Source: Planctomyces sp. SH-PL62
Lineage (GTDB): Bacteria; Planctomycetota; Planctomycetia; Planctomycetales; Planctomycetaceae
DNA length: 64,000 bases
Direction: 5' to 3'
Assembly: GCA_945893045.1 (NCBI GenBank)
Contig: CAMDEA010000014.1
Coordinates: 1-64,000, forward strand
Positions 1 to 8,584 of this stretch are shown in pieces. The notes below the pieces were generated by a model, which saw nothing but the letters and a program-made list of their open reading frames with translations, was not told the origin of the DNA and ran no database searches. The position numbers were made by a program, and so were the translations under genes. Within the stretch, counting starts at the first letter, position 1. The number at the start of each line of letters is the position of its first letter.

Positions 1-301
1 TTCTGCGGTGCCTGACCCCTCGCTCTGATAGAAAGCCTTCACTGCGACGGTCACAGATTCCGAGGCTGGTGCCTAGATTGTTCTGAAACGGTCTTCGCCG
101 GAGCCAGAAGACCCAACCTGCTCGACCCGCTGCATGGAGTTTGCCCGCCTTGGCCGGTGATCGAGTTTGACGGCGACCTTTGGGGAACGGATCGACGCAA
201 GTCATTCACCCGTTGAAATTTCTCTGGTTGTTTGTCGCGAAAAGTTTCCCTAGCATCTTGCCATCCGCCCATCGACCACCATCGTTTTAGGAGTTCTCGT
301 C
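1..301. other. Upstream intergenic region, no gene seen
   Basis: I find no convincing coding region or repeat here. The only clear element is a ribosome-binding site, AGGAG at about 290-294, which serves the ATG at 302. A promoter for the DUF1559 gene is expected in this stretch but I could not assign -35/-10 boxes with confidence. Confidence 0.5.
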
Positions 302-1432
302 ATGAAACTGACCCACAGACTCATTCGTTCGCCTCGACGCGCGGGGTTCACCCTGATCGAGTTGCTGGTGGTGATTTCGATCATCGCCACCTTGGTCGCC
401 TTGATCGCCCCGGCCGTTCAGAGCGCTCGCAATGCCGCTCGACGCATGGAATGCACGAACAATTTGAAACAACTTGCGCTGGCGACGTCGGCCTTTGCCG
501 GAGCAAATAATGGGCAAATCCCAAACTTGGTTCGACAGCATGGAGCATCATTGGATACCTCGAACAATTCAACAGCGTCAGCATACGGCTGGATTGTCCA
601 GCTTTTCCCGTACCTCGACAACGCAGCGTTGTTTCGAGCCATTTCGGATCACCCAGCCACGTCACCGAGTACGCCATTTGATGTCAGTTCAGCCACTAAA
701 GTTCCAATTCTCAAAGTGCTAACGTGCCCTGTCGATGTCAACCATGCCAGCCAAAATGGCGGGATGTCTTATGTCGCCAATGCCGGTTATATGTTACTGG
801 CAGATTGGACTAACAACGCTAATCACAATGGTAGCCGAATCGATTGGGATGGAAGCGGAATAACTTCAGCGGACCTGGCAATCGCGCGTTCAACTGGAGT
901 ATTCTGGCGGAATGCAACTGGCGGAAACGCGGCTCTTTATACCAATAGCGACTTGGGCTCGCAGTCGACGCTTGACTTCATTACTGAGGCAGACGGCGCT
1001 TCGAACACTTATATGTTTTCTGAAAACAACCAGGCTGATAACTGGATCAACGCTGCAAACCGAGCTAATACCAATACTGGGGCGCTTGCGTTTGGTATCT
1101 TTGTGACTGATCCCGCAGGGGCTTTACAGCCTGCTATTTTGGATACCACAACGACTACAAGCACCACTCGCTTAGATTTGGTCTTGCAGCCGAACCCTTG
1201 TGATCCGACCTCCGGAACAGCAACGAGTTGTTGGACTCCTAACTGGAATGCCGTTGCTGGGATTGGCTTGGCTCCTCGGCCAATTTCAAATCACACGGGC
1301 ATCGTCAATATGGCATATTGCGATGGTCGCGTAGAGTCTATTAACGTTTCAATTAGTCTTCGAATCTATGCCAGCCAAATGACACCGAACGGCCAGCGCA
1401 ACGGTCAACGTGCATCCGATAACTTCCAATAA
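302..1432 (+). CDS. DUF1559 domain protein with type IV pilin-like N-terminus
   Basis: A 376-residue pseudopilin-like protein of the kind found in large numbers in planctomycetes. The N-terminus has a short basic leader, then the prepilin cleavage/methylation motif [10 protein letters not shown] (residues 16-25) starting one transmembrane helix, so a prepilin peptidase should process it and leave it membrane-anchored. The body fits DUF1559. The C-terminal region contains a His and, a few residues later, a Cys-Asp-Gly ([14 protein letters not shown]), matching the family's H-X9-DG ending. The molecular role of DUF1559 proteins is not established; a part in surface structures or secretion is inferred from the pilin leader. 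The start is supported by AGGAG seven bases upstream. The gene looks more AT-rich than its neighbours. It is followed by two terminator-like hairpins, so it appears to be a single-gene unit. Confidence 0.9.
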   Translation: MKLTHRLIRSPRRAGFTLIELLVVISIIATLVALIAPAVQSARNAARRMECTNNLKQLALATSAFAGANNGQIPNLVRQHGASLDTSNNSTASAYGWIVQLFPYLDNAALFRAISDHPATSPSTPFDVSSATKVPILKVLTCPVDVNHASQNGGMSYVANAGYMLLADWTNNANHNGSRIDWDGSGITSADLAIARSTGVFWRNATGGNAALYTNSDLGSQSTLDFITEADGASNTYMFSENNQADNWINAANRANTNTGALAFGIFVTDPAGALQPAILDTTTTTSTTRLDLVLQPNPCDPTSGTATSCWTPNWNAVAGIGLAPRPISNHTGIVNMAYCDGRVESINVSISLRIYASQMTPNGQRNGQRASDNFQ

Positions 1433-1467
1433 TCGGTGGTTGACGAAATTCCAAAACGAAACATTAA

Positions 1468-1503
1468 ACGCCCCGTGGTTTCCTGAGAACCACGGGGCGT
1501 TTG
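1468..1503 (+). terminator. Rho-independent terminator after the DUF1559 gene
   Basis: A perfect 13-base stem (1468-1480 with 1488-1500) and a 7-base loop lie 36 bases after the stop codon. The 3' arm runs into a short T-rich stretch. This is a conventional intrinsic terminator. Confidence 0.8.
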
Positions 1504-1567
1504 CGTTTTGAGACGCGCGCTCAGTGCGAAGCACGGGCGTACGACACACTTTGCGCGCGAGCCGGAC

Positions 1568-1604
1568 AAAAACGCTTCGCCCAACTTGGTCGAGGCGTTT
1601 TTCT
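1568..1604 (+). terminator. Second terminator-like hairpin
   Basis: Arms at 1568-1579 and 1591-1602 pair over 12 bases with one mismatch, with A-rich 5' and T-rich 3' ends (GGCGTTTTTC). It could work in either direction. It may back up the terminator at 1468 or be a remnant of another small repeat. Confidence 0.55.
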
Positions 1605-1700
1605 TTGGGCACCGACTTTGGAAGAATGACGGCTGGTGATCAGCACGTTTTCCAATTGAAAGTGTGCGACTCTTCTGGCTGAAGCCGACTGTACTGTTTC

Positions 1701-1891
1701 AGCACCGAAGGTGTGTGACTCGATAGCCCAGGCCAAGGGCCTGGGTCTGTCGATCAAGACGATTTACAGCCCCATCGGGGCGAAACTCTGAGTCTTGATT
1801 CGAGTCACGCCCCGTTGGGGCTGAGGTCGTGTTGTCGAATCTTTGACCCAGGCCGTTGGCCTGGGCTATCGAGTCACGCACCTTTGGTGCT
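1701..1891. repeat. Nested palindromic repeat (47-base arms)
   Basis: The outer arms 1701-1747 and 1845-1891 are inverted copies over 47 bases with three mismatches. An inner pair, 1768-1783 and 1808-1823, shares a core of the type CAGCCCCATCGGGGCG. Each arm also contains a small self-hairpin (CCCAGGCC...GGCCTGGG). It lies between two plus-strand genes and has no coding capacity. It is the first of many such elements in the window. Confidence 0.85.
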
Positions 1892-2010
1892 CGTGCAATC
1901 AACCCGCGACTTCTCGCCCGCCAGCTCGATCATGTGCGTAATCACTACAGTTGGAATCAGCGAGAAGTGTCCAAGTTGCCGCCGACTTTTCGGCAGATGG
2001 AGGTTTCCCC

Positions 2011-3279
2011 ATGCGACCATTTCAAGTCGGCCTGAAACTCTTGGGCGTCCTGCTCGTCGTCTCAGCGGGTCGTGCGGTGGCAGATGACTTCGCGCTGCGA
2101 GACGGCGACACAGTCGTCTTTCTGGGAGACAGCATCACAGCGGCGCGGACCTACGGGAAATTCATTGAGAACTACACGCTGCTGCGCTATCCCAGCCGGA
2201 AGGTGCGGTTCATCAACGCGGGGTTCGGTGGCGACACGGCCGAGGGTGGGTTGAAGCGATTGGAGCGGGATGTGTTTGCTCACAAGGCGACCGTGCTGAC
2301 GGTGGCGTTCGGGATGAACGACATTGGCTGGGGCGTGTACGCGGATGAGGAACACAAACGGAAGTATCTCGACGCCGTGCGTGGCATCGTATCGGCGTGC
2401 CGCGAGAAGGGCGTGCGGGTTTATCTCTGCTCGGCGGCGGTGACGGGGGCGGACCCGGCGAAGAGCGAAGAGAGTTTTCTTCAGAAGATGTGTGACGAGG
2501 GAATGGCGCTATCGAAATCGCTGGGAGGCGAAGCGATCGACGTGCAACGCTCGATGCGTGAGATTCAAAAGCGCGTCTGGGCGTGGAACGAGAAGCTCAA
2601 AGAGGCCAACAAAGTCAAAGACGAGACAAAGCTGGATTCGCTGCACGCCGCCGATGGAGTGCATCTGAATGATCTCGGCCAACTGGCAATGGCGTTTGCG
2701 ATTTTGAAAGGGCTGGGTGCTCCGGCGGAGGTCTCGTCCGCGACGCTCGATTTCGCCGAGGGAAAGTTACTGGCCGCTGACGGGTGCGAGGTGACACACA
2801 TCAACCGCGAAGACGGGCGGCTGGAGTTCACACGACTCGACAACGGTTTGCCGTTCAATCATGGCATCTTCTTCGCGTTGCATTACCGGTTCGTGCCGGT
2901 GCCGAACGAGCTGAACCGGTATCTGCTGAACGTGAAGAACTTGCCGGCCGGGAAGTACGACGTCTCGGCAGATGATCGCGCGGTCGGCTCGTTCACGGCG
3001 GCGCAATTCCGCGAGGGAGTCAACATCGCATCGACGACGGCGAACGCTTGGCAACCCGGCGGTCCGTGGAATGCTCAAGCCGATGCGCTCGTCTATCTGA
3101 CGAACGCTCGCAGCGAACTCGAAGTGGCCAACTTGCTCGGACGGCTGCACCTTGGCACGAGTCCGCTGGTCGGAGAATTAGCGACCGCGACGCAGCCAAC
3201 CAACGCGCGGATCGAAGAACTGCAACGACTGGTCGCGAAGCCCAGGGCTTATCGGTTTGTTGTCCAACCGGCGAAATGA
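2011..3279 (+). CDS. Secreted SGNH/GDSL-family hydrolase
   Basis: A 422-residue exported esterase/lipase-type enzyme. Residues 1-25 form a signal peptide ending AVADD. The SGNH blocks follow in order: GDSIT (39-43, nucleophile Ser41), GFGGDTAEGG (71-80, block II Gly), GMND (block III Asn near 103) and DGVHLND (215-221, catalytic Asp215/His218). The family hydrolyses ester bonds in acylated carbohydrates or lipids; the substrate here is unknown. About 200 further residues after the catalytic domain form an unassigned C-terminal domain. An ATG 60 bases upstream is in frame, but the start at 2011 is preferred because it gives a clean signal peptide and has GATGGAGG just upstream. The gene stands alone between repeat-bearing gaps. 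Confidence 0.88.
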   Translation: MRPFQVGLKLLGVLLVVSAGRAVADDFALRDGDTVVFLGDSITAARTYGKFIENYTLLRYPSRKVRFINAGFGGDTAEGGLKRLERDVFAHKATVLTVAFGMNDIGWGVYADEEHKRKYLDAVRGIVSACREKGVRVYLCSAAVTGADPAKSEESFLQKMCDEGMALSKSLGGEAIDVQRSMREIQKRVWAWNEKLKEANKVKDETKLDSLHAADGVHLNDLGQLAMAFAILKGLGAPAEVSSATLDFAEGKLLAADGCEVTHINREDGRLEFTRLDNGLPFNHGIFFALHYRFVPVPNELNRYLLNVKNLPAGKYDVSADDRAVGSFTAAQFREGVNIASTTANAWQPGGPWNAQADALVYLTNARSELEVANLLGRLHLGTSPLVGELATATQPTNARIEELQRLVAKPRAYRFVVQPAK

Positions 3280-3315
3280 TCGGGGATTATTTAGCGCGGC
3301 TGAAAATGAGACTTT

Positions 3316-3521
3316 GGCGAGCGGGGCGGCGTTAGCCGAGATTATTCATAGCCTACTCATTGGGGAGAGCAGCGTGCTGCGATGTAATCCGAAGCGTCAG
3401 CGAGGGAGTGTGTGATGACTCCCTCGCTGACGCTTCGGGTTACATCGCGGCCATGAATAATCTGAGTTAGCCCCCGGTCTTGTGACGAACGCACCGGGGG
3501 GCTGACGCCGCCCCGCTCGCC
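3316..3521. repeat. Composite of three nested palindromes
   Basis: The outer arms 3316-3336 and 3501-3521 are inverted copies (GGCGAGCGGGGCGGCG type, also seen at 21388-21471). Inside them lies a pair containing GATTATTCAT / ATGAATAATC (about 3339-3352 and 3450-3462). The centre is a third palindrome with 29-base arms, 3381-3409 and 3418-3446, related to the element at 63194-63274. It fills almost the whole gap between the SGNH hydrolase and the convergent DUF1501 gene. Confidence 0.85.
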
Positions 3522-3579
3522 AGTGTCTCTCTCCGAAGGCTGTGTGGGGTATCCCCTCCAGTGTTTCGGCAACCGGAGA

Positions 3580-5037
3580 TCAACCGTGATTCAGAATCTC
3601 GCGGACGACACGGCAATCGCGTTTGGCGGTCAGAGTTTGTTCCTGGCCGTTATGCAGGAAGCTGAGCTTCGCATGGTCCAGGCCGAACTGGTGTAGCAGC
3701 GTCGCCTGGAAATCATTGGCGGTAACGATGTCTTTGACGGCGCGATGACCGAACTCGTCGGTTTCTCCGAAAGTCATGCCGGGCTTGATGCCTCCGCCGG
3801 CCAGCCACGTCGAAAAGCCTTGGCCGTTGTGGTCTCGGCCGCAGGTGGCGGGTTCGCCTTCGGTGACGGGCAGGCGGCCGATCTCGCCGCCCCAGTGGAC
3901 GATCGTCGTGTCGAGCAGGCCACGGCGTTTGAGATCCGTGATCAGGGCAGCCGCAGGTTGATCGGTTCGCTTGCAGATCGCTGGCAGCGCGGTACGGATG
4001 CCGGTGTGGGTGTCCCATGGTTGGCCCGCCAGGAACAACTGCACGAAACGCACTCCCCGTTCGATCAACCGCCGAGCGATCAGGCAGCGTGTGCCGTACT
4101 CGCGCGTTTCGTCTTTGTCCAAACCGTAGAGCTTCTGTGTCTCCTCGGTCTCATGCGACAAGTCGAGAGCCTCTTTCGCCTCGGTCTGCATGCGCGCGGC
4201 CAGCTCATAGGATTGGATGCGAGCTTCGAGGTCCGCCTCGCCCGGATGCAGTTCGAGATGCCGGCGATTCAGCGTCCGTAGCAAATCAAGATTCTGTGCC
4301 TGCAACGCTCCCTTCAGATGCGGCGGCGGGTCGAGGTTGAGGATGCGCGGCTCTTGAGCGCGCAGCACCGTCCCTTGAAACAGCGGCGGCATGAATCCGT
4401 TCGACCAATTCAGCACGCCATCGACAGGATGCCCGCCGGGATCGCTCAGCACCATGTAGGCGGGCAGGCTTTGGCTCTCGCTGCCGAGCGCGTAGGTCAG
4501 CCATGCTCCGAGCGTCGGCCGGCCGGTCACCGCCGGGATGCCCGCTTGCCAATAGCGAATGGAAACCTCGTGGCCGTTGTGGCCGGAGTGCATTGACCGA
4601 ATCACGCACAAGTCATCGACGACGTTCGCCGTGTGAGGCAACAGTTCCGAAACCTCGGTGCCGCACTCGCCATGCTTCGCGAACTGCCACGGCGAGCCGA
4701 GCAGTTTCTTGCTGGCTCGATTGACGAAGCTGTAAATCACCTCGCCTGGGTAATCGGTCCCGCTGAATTTCGTTAGTTCCGATTTTGGATCCAGCAGGTC
4801 CATGTGCGCCGGACCTCCGTGCATAAACAGCGAGATCATGGCTCGCGCCTGGCCTTGCCCCGCCGGCCGCTTCGGCAGCAAATCAAACGACTGCGGCTTG
4901 AGCTTCACGGTCGGTGGAACCGCCAACAGTTTCTCCTGCTGGAGCAACCACGCTAGCGCGACCGAGCCGATTCCCAGCGTGCTGTTCACGAGCAGTTCGC
5001 GGCGAGTCGGTCGAAAACTCAGGGCGTCGTCGGACAT
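3580..5037 (-). CDS. DUF1501 domain protein, Tat-exported
   Basis: A 485-residue DUF1501 protein (sulfatase/alkaline-phosphatase-like fold). The N-terminus has a twin-arginine pattern TRRELLVNS (about 12-20) before a hydrophobic stretch, so export in folded form by the Tat system is likely. Typical family text includes MISLFMHGGPAHMD, SELLPHTA and a conserved IVHWGGEIGRLP segment near the C-terminus. The function of DUF1501 is not established. In planctomycetes these genes accompany DUF1549/DUF1553 genes, as here: the start is only 10 bases after the stop of the large upstream gene (5048-8290), and its GAGGAA ribosome-binding site overlaps the end of that gene. The two are almost certainly one operon and may act together at the cell surface. 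Confidence 0.92.
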   Translation of the reverse strand: MSDDALSFRPTRRELLVNSTLGIGSVALAWLLQQEKLLAVPPTVKLKPQSFDLLPKRPAGQGQARAMISLFMHGGPAHMDLLDPKSELTKFSGTDYPGEVIYSFVNRASKKLLGSPWQFAKHGECGTEVSELLPHTANVVDDLCVIRSMHSGHNGHEVSIRYWQAGIPAVTGRPTLGAWLTYALGSESQSLPAYMVLSDPGGHPVDGVLNWSNGFMPPLFQGTVLRAQEPRILNLDPPPHLKGALQAQNLDLLRTLNRRHLELHPGEADLEARIQSYELAARMQTEAKEALDLSHETEETQKLYGLDKDETREYGTRCLIARRLIERGVRFVQLFLAGQPWDTHTGIRTALPAICKRTDQPAAALITDLKRRGLLDTTIVHWGGEIGRLPVTEGEPATCGRDHNGQGFSTWLAGGGIKPGMTFGETDEFGHRAVKDIVTANDFQATLLHQFGLDHAKLSFLHNGQEQTLTAKRDCRVVREILNHG

Positions 5038-5047
5038 CGTTGATTCC

Positions 5048-8000
5048 TCAATCCACGTACAAGAACTCGTTGGAACTCAGGATCGCTTGGCAGAGGTCAG
5101 TGAGGGCCTGCAATTCAGGATCGGCATTGGCAGGCGATACGGACAAGGTGGCGAACTGCTGGCGGAAGAATCCGCACACGGCGGCGAATTCGGTGGGCGT
5201 GATCGGCCGGTGATAGGCGATTTTCCAAGCAGTCGCGATTTGATTCGTCAGCGGCGGAGGAGTTGGACCAGGAAAGCCTTTGTCGGCTTGCCATGAGACT
5301 TCTTTGCCATCGGCTGCTTTGAGCTTGATTGTGATCGACCACGCGAACGAATCGGACGTAACCGACTCGCGACAATCGGTGATGAAGTCGAGCGTGTCTC
5401 CCGGCTGAACTTCGATTGAGGCGATGTTGGCATCGACGGCTTTGTGCTCGGCGATCCATTCGGCGGCGAGGCCGCTGCGGCTGGAGACGACTCGGCTGCG
5501 GACGCCGTCACCGTTCTCGCTGGGATGATGCAGGCTGCCAGTGATTGAAACCGTACCAGTCAGCGGCGCGGTCCAGCGGCGCGTCGGAGCGTGCTGTCGA
5601 TCGTTGCCGGTATGACCTCCGGACGCATTCAGAAACGAGAAGCCAATGGTCGGATCGGGAACGATCGGCCCCCCTTGCCATTGCGAGCCGGTCCAATGCG
5701 CGAACTTGGTGAACGACTTCGTCCGTTTCGTCGAGTCATCGAACTCGCCATAGCCGATCTGCCAGAGGTCGCTCGGCCGCAGAGGTAGCCCGCTCTCGCC
5801 GAGAGCGGTTTTCAGGGCCGGTAAGTCGAGATCGGGAAACTGTCTTCGCAACGCAGCGTCCGCAGACTCCGCTCTCGGCGAGAGCGGGCTACTTTCGCGG
5901 CGAACACGTTCGGCCAGCAGCGCGGCTTGCTTCAGCACGAACTCGTTATTCATGAGCATCAGCGATTGCGTGGCGACGGTTGAAGTCGGGCGTTTGTCGC
6001 AGTTGCATTCCATGACCGGTGCGTCGAAGGCGCGCATCAGCGTTTCGGGTTTGCTCCGTTTTTGTTGAACGTAAACGCTGCGGCGAGACGTGTCGTTGAC
6101 GATGACTTGTCCCACGAAATCCTCGGCGACAGCAACCGGCTTGCCGAACATCGCTTGCTGGAGCGACCCGCTGCTGGCGAGCACTCGATCGCGCAGCACT
6201 TCGGCATCCAACCGTCGCACGCTCATGCGGCCGAAGAGTTGATTGCTCGGATCGACGGCTTCGAGTTCCAGGCGTCGCGCTGCGGATTGGCGGTAGGTTG
6301 TCGAGGTCATCAGTAGGCGGTGCTGATGCTTGAAGCCGTAGGTCAGCCTTTCCAGGCTGACCTGTTCGGGTTTCATGGGGTCAGGCTGGAAAGCCTGACC
6401 TACGAGTTCCGCCGCCAGCCAGTCCAATAACTCAGGATGTGTCGGGCGTTCGCCGAGTTGGCCGAAGTCGCCGGGCGTGTTGACGAGTCCTCGGCCGAAG
6501 TGGTGCAGCCAGAGCCGATTGGCCAATGCTCGCGGCAACAACGGATCGCGACCGCTGACGAGATGCTTCGCGAACGCCAAGCGACGGCCCGTCGAATTGA
6601 TCGACCCATCGTTCATCGGGAACTCGACACGCTGTCCTGGCGGAGTCGCGATCTCCAACATCGCGGCCGTGACCGCTTCTTTCGGCTGGCGATGATCGCC
6701 GCGGTGGAATAAGTGCGTTGGGGGAGGTTCGCCGTCTTCCTCAGCAAGACAGAACAAGAATTCTTCCACGGGCTTCTTCGATCGCATCTCACCCATGCGC
6801 GTGTCAAAACCCTTCAACTCGTCGGCTTCTTTCGGCAGGTATTGATACAGCACGCCCGGCGAGATGTTGACGCTGGGCCGTTCCTTCAAAAGCTGTTGCT
6901 GTTCCGGCGTGCGTTTGTCGGCCGGCGTGTTGTAGGCATCGCGCAGTTTGCCGCGCTGCTCTTCGGGATGCTTGGCGAGTTCCAATTCGAGAGCCTTCGC
7001 CATGTACTCGGTTTGCTTCGAGTTCTTCTCGGTCGCGACCTTGGCGACGTCGGCTTCAATCGCGGCCGAGGCGGCTCGATCGGCGTCGGTGTAGAGCGTT
7101 TTCAAGCGGCCTTGCCAGCGCTTCCAATTCAAAGCGGGCTCGAAGATCGCTCGCAGCCGGTAATAGTCTGCCTGTGAGATCGGGTCATACCGATGATCAT
7201 GGCACTGAGCACATCCGACCGTCAGGCCCAACAATGTTGAGCCGACCATCTTGAGCGTATCGGCCACGACCGCGTTCTTCGCCACATCCTGATCGACCGA
7301 GCCATCGTCGGTGCCATCGGACACCATGCGCAGGAAGCCGGTGGCCGTCAGCCGGTCGATGTCGATCGGCGACAAGTTCCCAAACTTGCCATTGAGGAAT
7401 TCGTCGCCGGCAAGCTGCTCGACGATGAACTCGTCGATCGGCTTGTCGTCATTGAGCGCTCGAATCACCCAGTCGCGATACTTGTACGCCCACGGCCGGT
7501 CCCGATCGCTAATCGTATAGCCGTCCGAGTCGGCGTAGCCCGCCGCATCCAGCCAATGCCGCCCCCAACGCTCGCCGTAATGCGGCGATGCCAGCAACCG
7601 ATCCAGCAAGCGTTCGTAGGCATCCGGTTCGGGATCGTTGACGAACTCGTCCACTTCGTCCCGCGACGGCGGCAAGCCGATGAGATCGAAGGTCGCGCGC
7701 TTGATCAGCGTCGCCTTATCGGCATCCGAACCCAACGAGAGTCCACGCTCTTGCAGTTTCGCGAACACGAACAAGTCGATCGGCGTGCGAATCTCAGAGT
7801 TCAAATTTGAGATTTCAGATTTGAAATTTGAGATCGGCACCACCGGTCGCGTCAGTGGCCGAAACGCCCAGAACGAACGCTCCTCGTCCGTGATGCCCAA
7901 CCCTTTGCCAATCTCGGCCGGCTCTTCGCGAGCGGTCTTGGCTCCGCCCGCAATCCATTTTTCGAGGACGGCGATCTCGCGTGCCGAAACCTTCGTCGGA

Positions 8001-8290
8001 CCCGGAGGCATCTCACCCGCTTTGATCCGTTGCAGCAGCAAGCTGGCTTCCGGCTTTCCGGGTTCGACGGCGGAACCAGATTCGCCCCCGCGCTTCATCA
8101 GCCGCACCAGCCGCAGGTCGAGCTTGCCTTTCACTGCTTCTTCGGCCCCGTGGCAGTCGAAGCAGTGAGCTTTCAGAATCGGCCGCACATGCGTCTCGAA
8201 AGTGAGTTCGTCGGCGCGACCGATCCTCTCGCTGGCGACACATGCGATGAGCACACCGACGGCAATCAACAAACAGCGAGCGACTCGCAT
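5048..8290 (-). CDS. PSCyt1 cytochrome / DUF1549 / DUF1553 protein carrying three repeat insertions
   Basis: A 1080-residue exported planctomycete cytochrome-like protein. Residues 1-26 are a signal peptide. PSCyt1 follows, with a c-type haem motif CFDCH (43-47) and a downstream GEMPPG likely to hold the axial Met. DUF1549 spans roughly residues 170-370 and ends with a second CxxCH, CAQCH (360-364). DUF1553 follows from about 560. Start 8290 is preferred over an upstream in-frame ATG at 8416 because it begins the signal peptide. Three palindromic repeats are translated inside the protein: an AT-rich one giving ISNFKSEISN (about 153-167), one giving VGQAFQPDP to LTY (630-651, exactly 66 bases), and one near 801-835. 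Each falls between conserved blocks. Function is unknown; an electron-transfer or surface catabolic role is inferred from the haem motifs. Confidence 0.92.
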   Translation of the reverse strand: MRVARCLLIAVGVLIACVASERIGRADELTFETHVRPILKAHCFDCHGAEEAVKGKLDLRLVRLMKRGGESGSAVEPGKPEASLLLQRIKAGEMPPGPTKVSAREIAVLEKWIAGGAKTAREEPAEIGKGLGITDEERSFWAFRPLTRPVVPISNFKSEISNLNSEIRTPIDLFVFAKLQERGLSLGSDADKATLIKRATFDLIGLPPSRDEVDEFVNDPEPDAYERLLDRLLASPHYGERWGRHWLDAAGYADSDGYTISDRDRPWAYKYRDWVIRALNDDKPIDEFIVEQLAGDEFLNGKFGNLSPIDIDRLTATGFLRMVSDGTDDGSVDQDVAKNAVVADTLKMVGSTLLGLTVGCAQCHDHRYDPISQADYYRLRAIFEPALNWKRWQGRLKTLYTDADRAASAAIEADVAKVATEKNSKQTEYMAKALELELAKHPEEQRGKLRDAYNTPADKRTPEQQQLLKERPSVNISPGVLYQYLPKEADELKGFDTRMGEMRSKKPVEEFLFCLAEEDGEPPPTHLFHRGDHRQPKEAVTAAMLEIATPPGQRVEFPMNDGSINSTGRRLAFAKHLVSGRDPLLPRALANRLWLHHFGRGLVNTPGDFGQLGERPTHPELLDWLAAELVGQAFQPDPMKPEQVSLERLTYGFKHQHRLLMTSTTYRQSAARRLELEAVDPSNQLFGRMSVRRLDAEVLRDRVLASSGSLQQAMFGKPVAVAEDFVGQVIVNDTSRRSVYVQQKRSKPETLMRAFDAPVMECNCDKRPTSTVATQSLMLMNNEFVLKQAALLAERVRRESSPLSPRAESADAALRRQFPDLDLPALKTALGESGLPLRPSDLWQIGYGEFDDSTKRTKSFTKFAHWTGSQWQGGPIVPDPTIGFSFLNASGGHTGNDRQHAPTRRWTAPLTGTVSITGSLHHPSENGDGVRSRVVSSRSGLAAEWIAEHKAVDANIASIEVQPGDTLDFITDCRESVTSDSFAWSITIKLKAADGKEVSWQADKGFPGPTPPPLTNQIATAWKIAYHRPITPTEFAAVCGFFRQQFATLSVSPANADPELQALTDLCQAILSSNEFLYVD
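5786..5891. repeat. Palindromic repeat inside a coding region (GCTCTCGGCGAGAGC family)
   Basis: Inverted arms 5786-5808 and 5869-5891 (23 bases) each contain their own hairpin CGCTCTCGCCGAGAGCG. The element is read through in the PSCyt1/DUF1549/DUF1553 gene at about residues 801-835. A single arm of the same family sits in the cusA gene at 62541-62566. Confidence 0.85.
6338..6403. repeat. 66-base palindromic repeat inside a coding region (VGQAFQPD family)
   Basis: Arms 6338-6362 and 6379-6403 pair over 25 bases with a 16-base centre. The total is 66 bases, or 22 codons, so it keeps the frame of the PSCyt1/DUF1549/DUF1553 gene and adds residues 630-651. Relatives occur at 9961-10041 and 14625-14706. 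Confidence 0.9.
7791..7834. repeat. AT-rich repeat inside a coding region (ATTTGAGATTTCAG family)
   Basis: A 44-base AT-rich palindrome in an otherwise GC-rich gene. It encodes ISNFKSEISN-type residues (153-167) of the PSCyt1 protein. Relatives occur at 13521-13550, 31045-31079, 34404-34430 and 36846-36880. Confidence 0.8.
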
Positions 8291-8460
8291 GAGGAAACCT
8301 CGGCAGCAGACTAGGCGGGAGATTAAGGTAGGGAACGCTCTAAGCGTCGGCTTGATTCTGGCCGACCTGGACGATGGACTCAACCGCGAAGTTGCCTTCG
8401 TTTGGCTAGTCGTCAAGATTCCGCAGCCGGAACCGTTTCACACGAACGCATGCGCAAAGT

Positions 8461-8518
8461 AGAACCGCTAATCTTCGCTAATCCAAACTCGAATTGATTA
8501 GCGCCAATTAGCGGTTCT
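8461..8518. repeat. Palindromic repeat (CGCTAATCTTCGCTAAT family)
   Basis: Outer arms 8461-8472 and 8507-8518 (12 bases, perfect) and inner arms 8476-8483 and 8496-8503 (8 bases, perfect). It lies in the divergent gap between the PSCyt1 gene and the amidohydrolase gene. The same core is present at 23911-24000. Confidence 0.8.
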
Positions 8519-8584
8519 CGTCTGAAACAGTCTTGAACAACAGCAGGCGCAAATTGTCACAAGGAATTCCAACAGGGGGTTGTC

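Noticed and set aside
1701..1891. A CRISPR array or tRNA cluster suggested by regular symmetric repeats
   Set aside because: The repeats are inverted, not regularly spaced direct repeats. No spacers, cas genes or cloverleaf with a CCA end were found.
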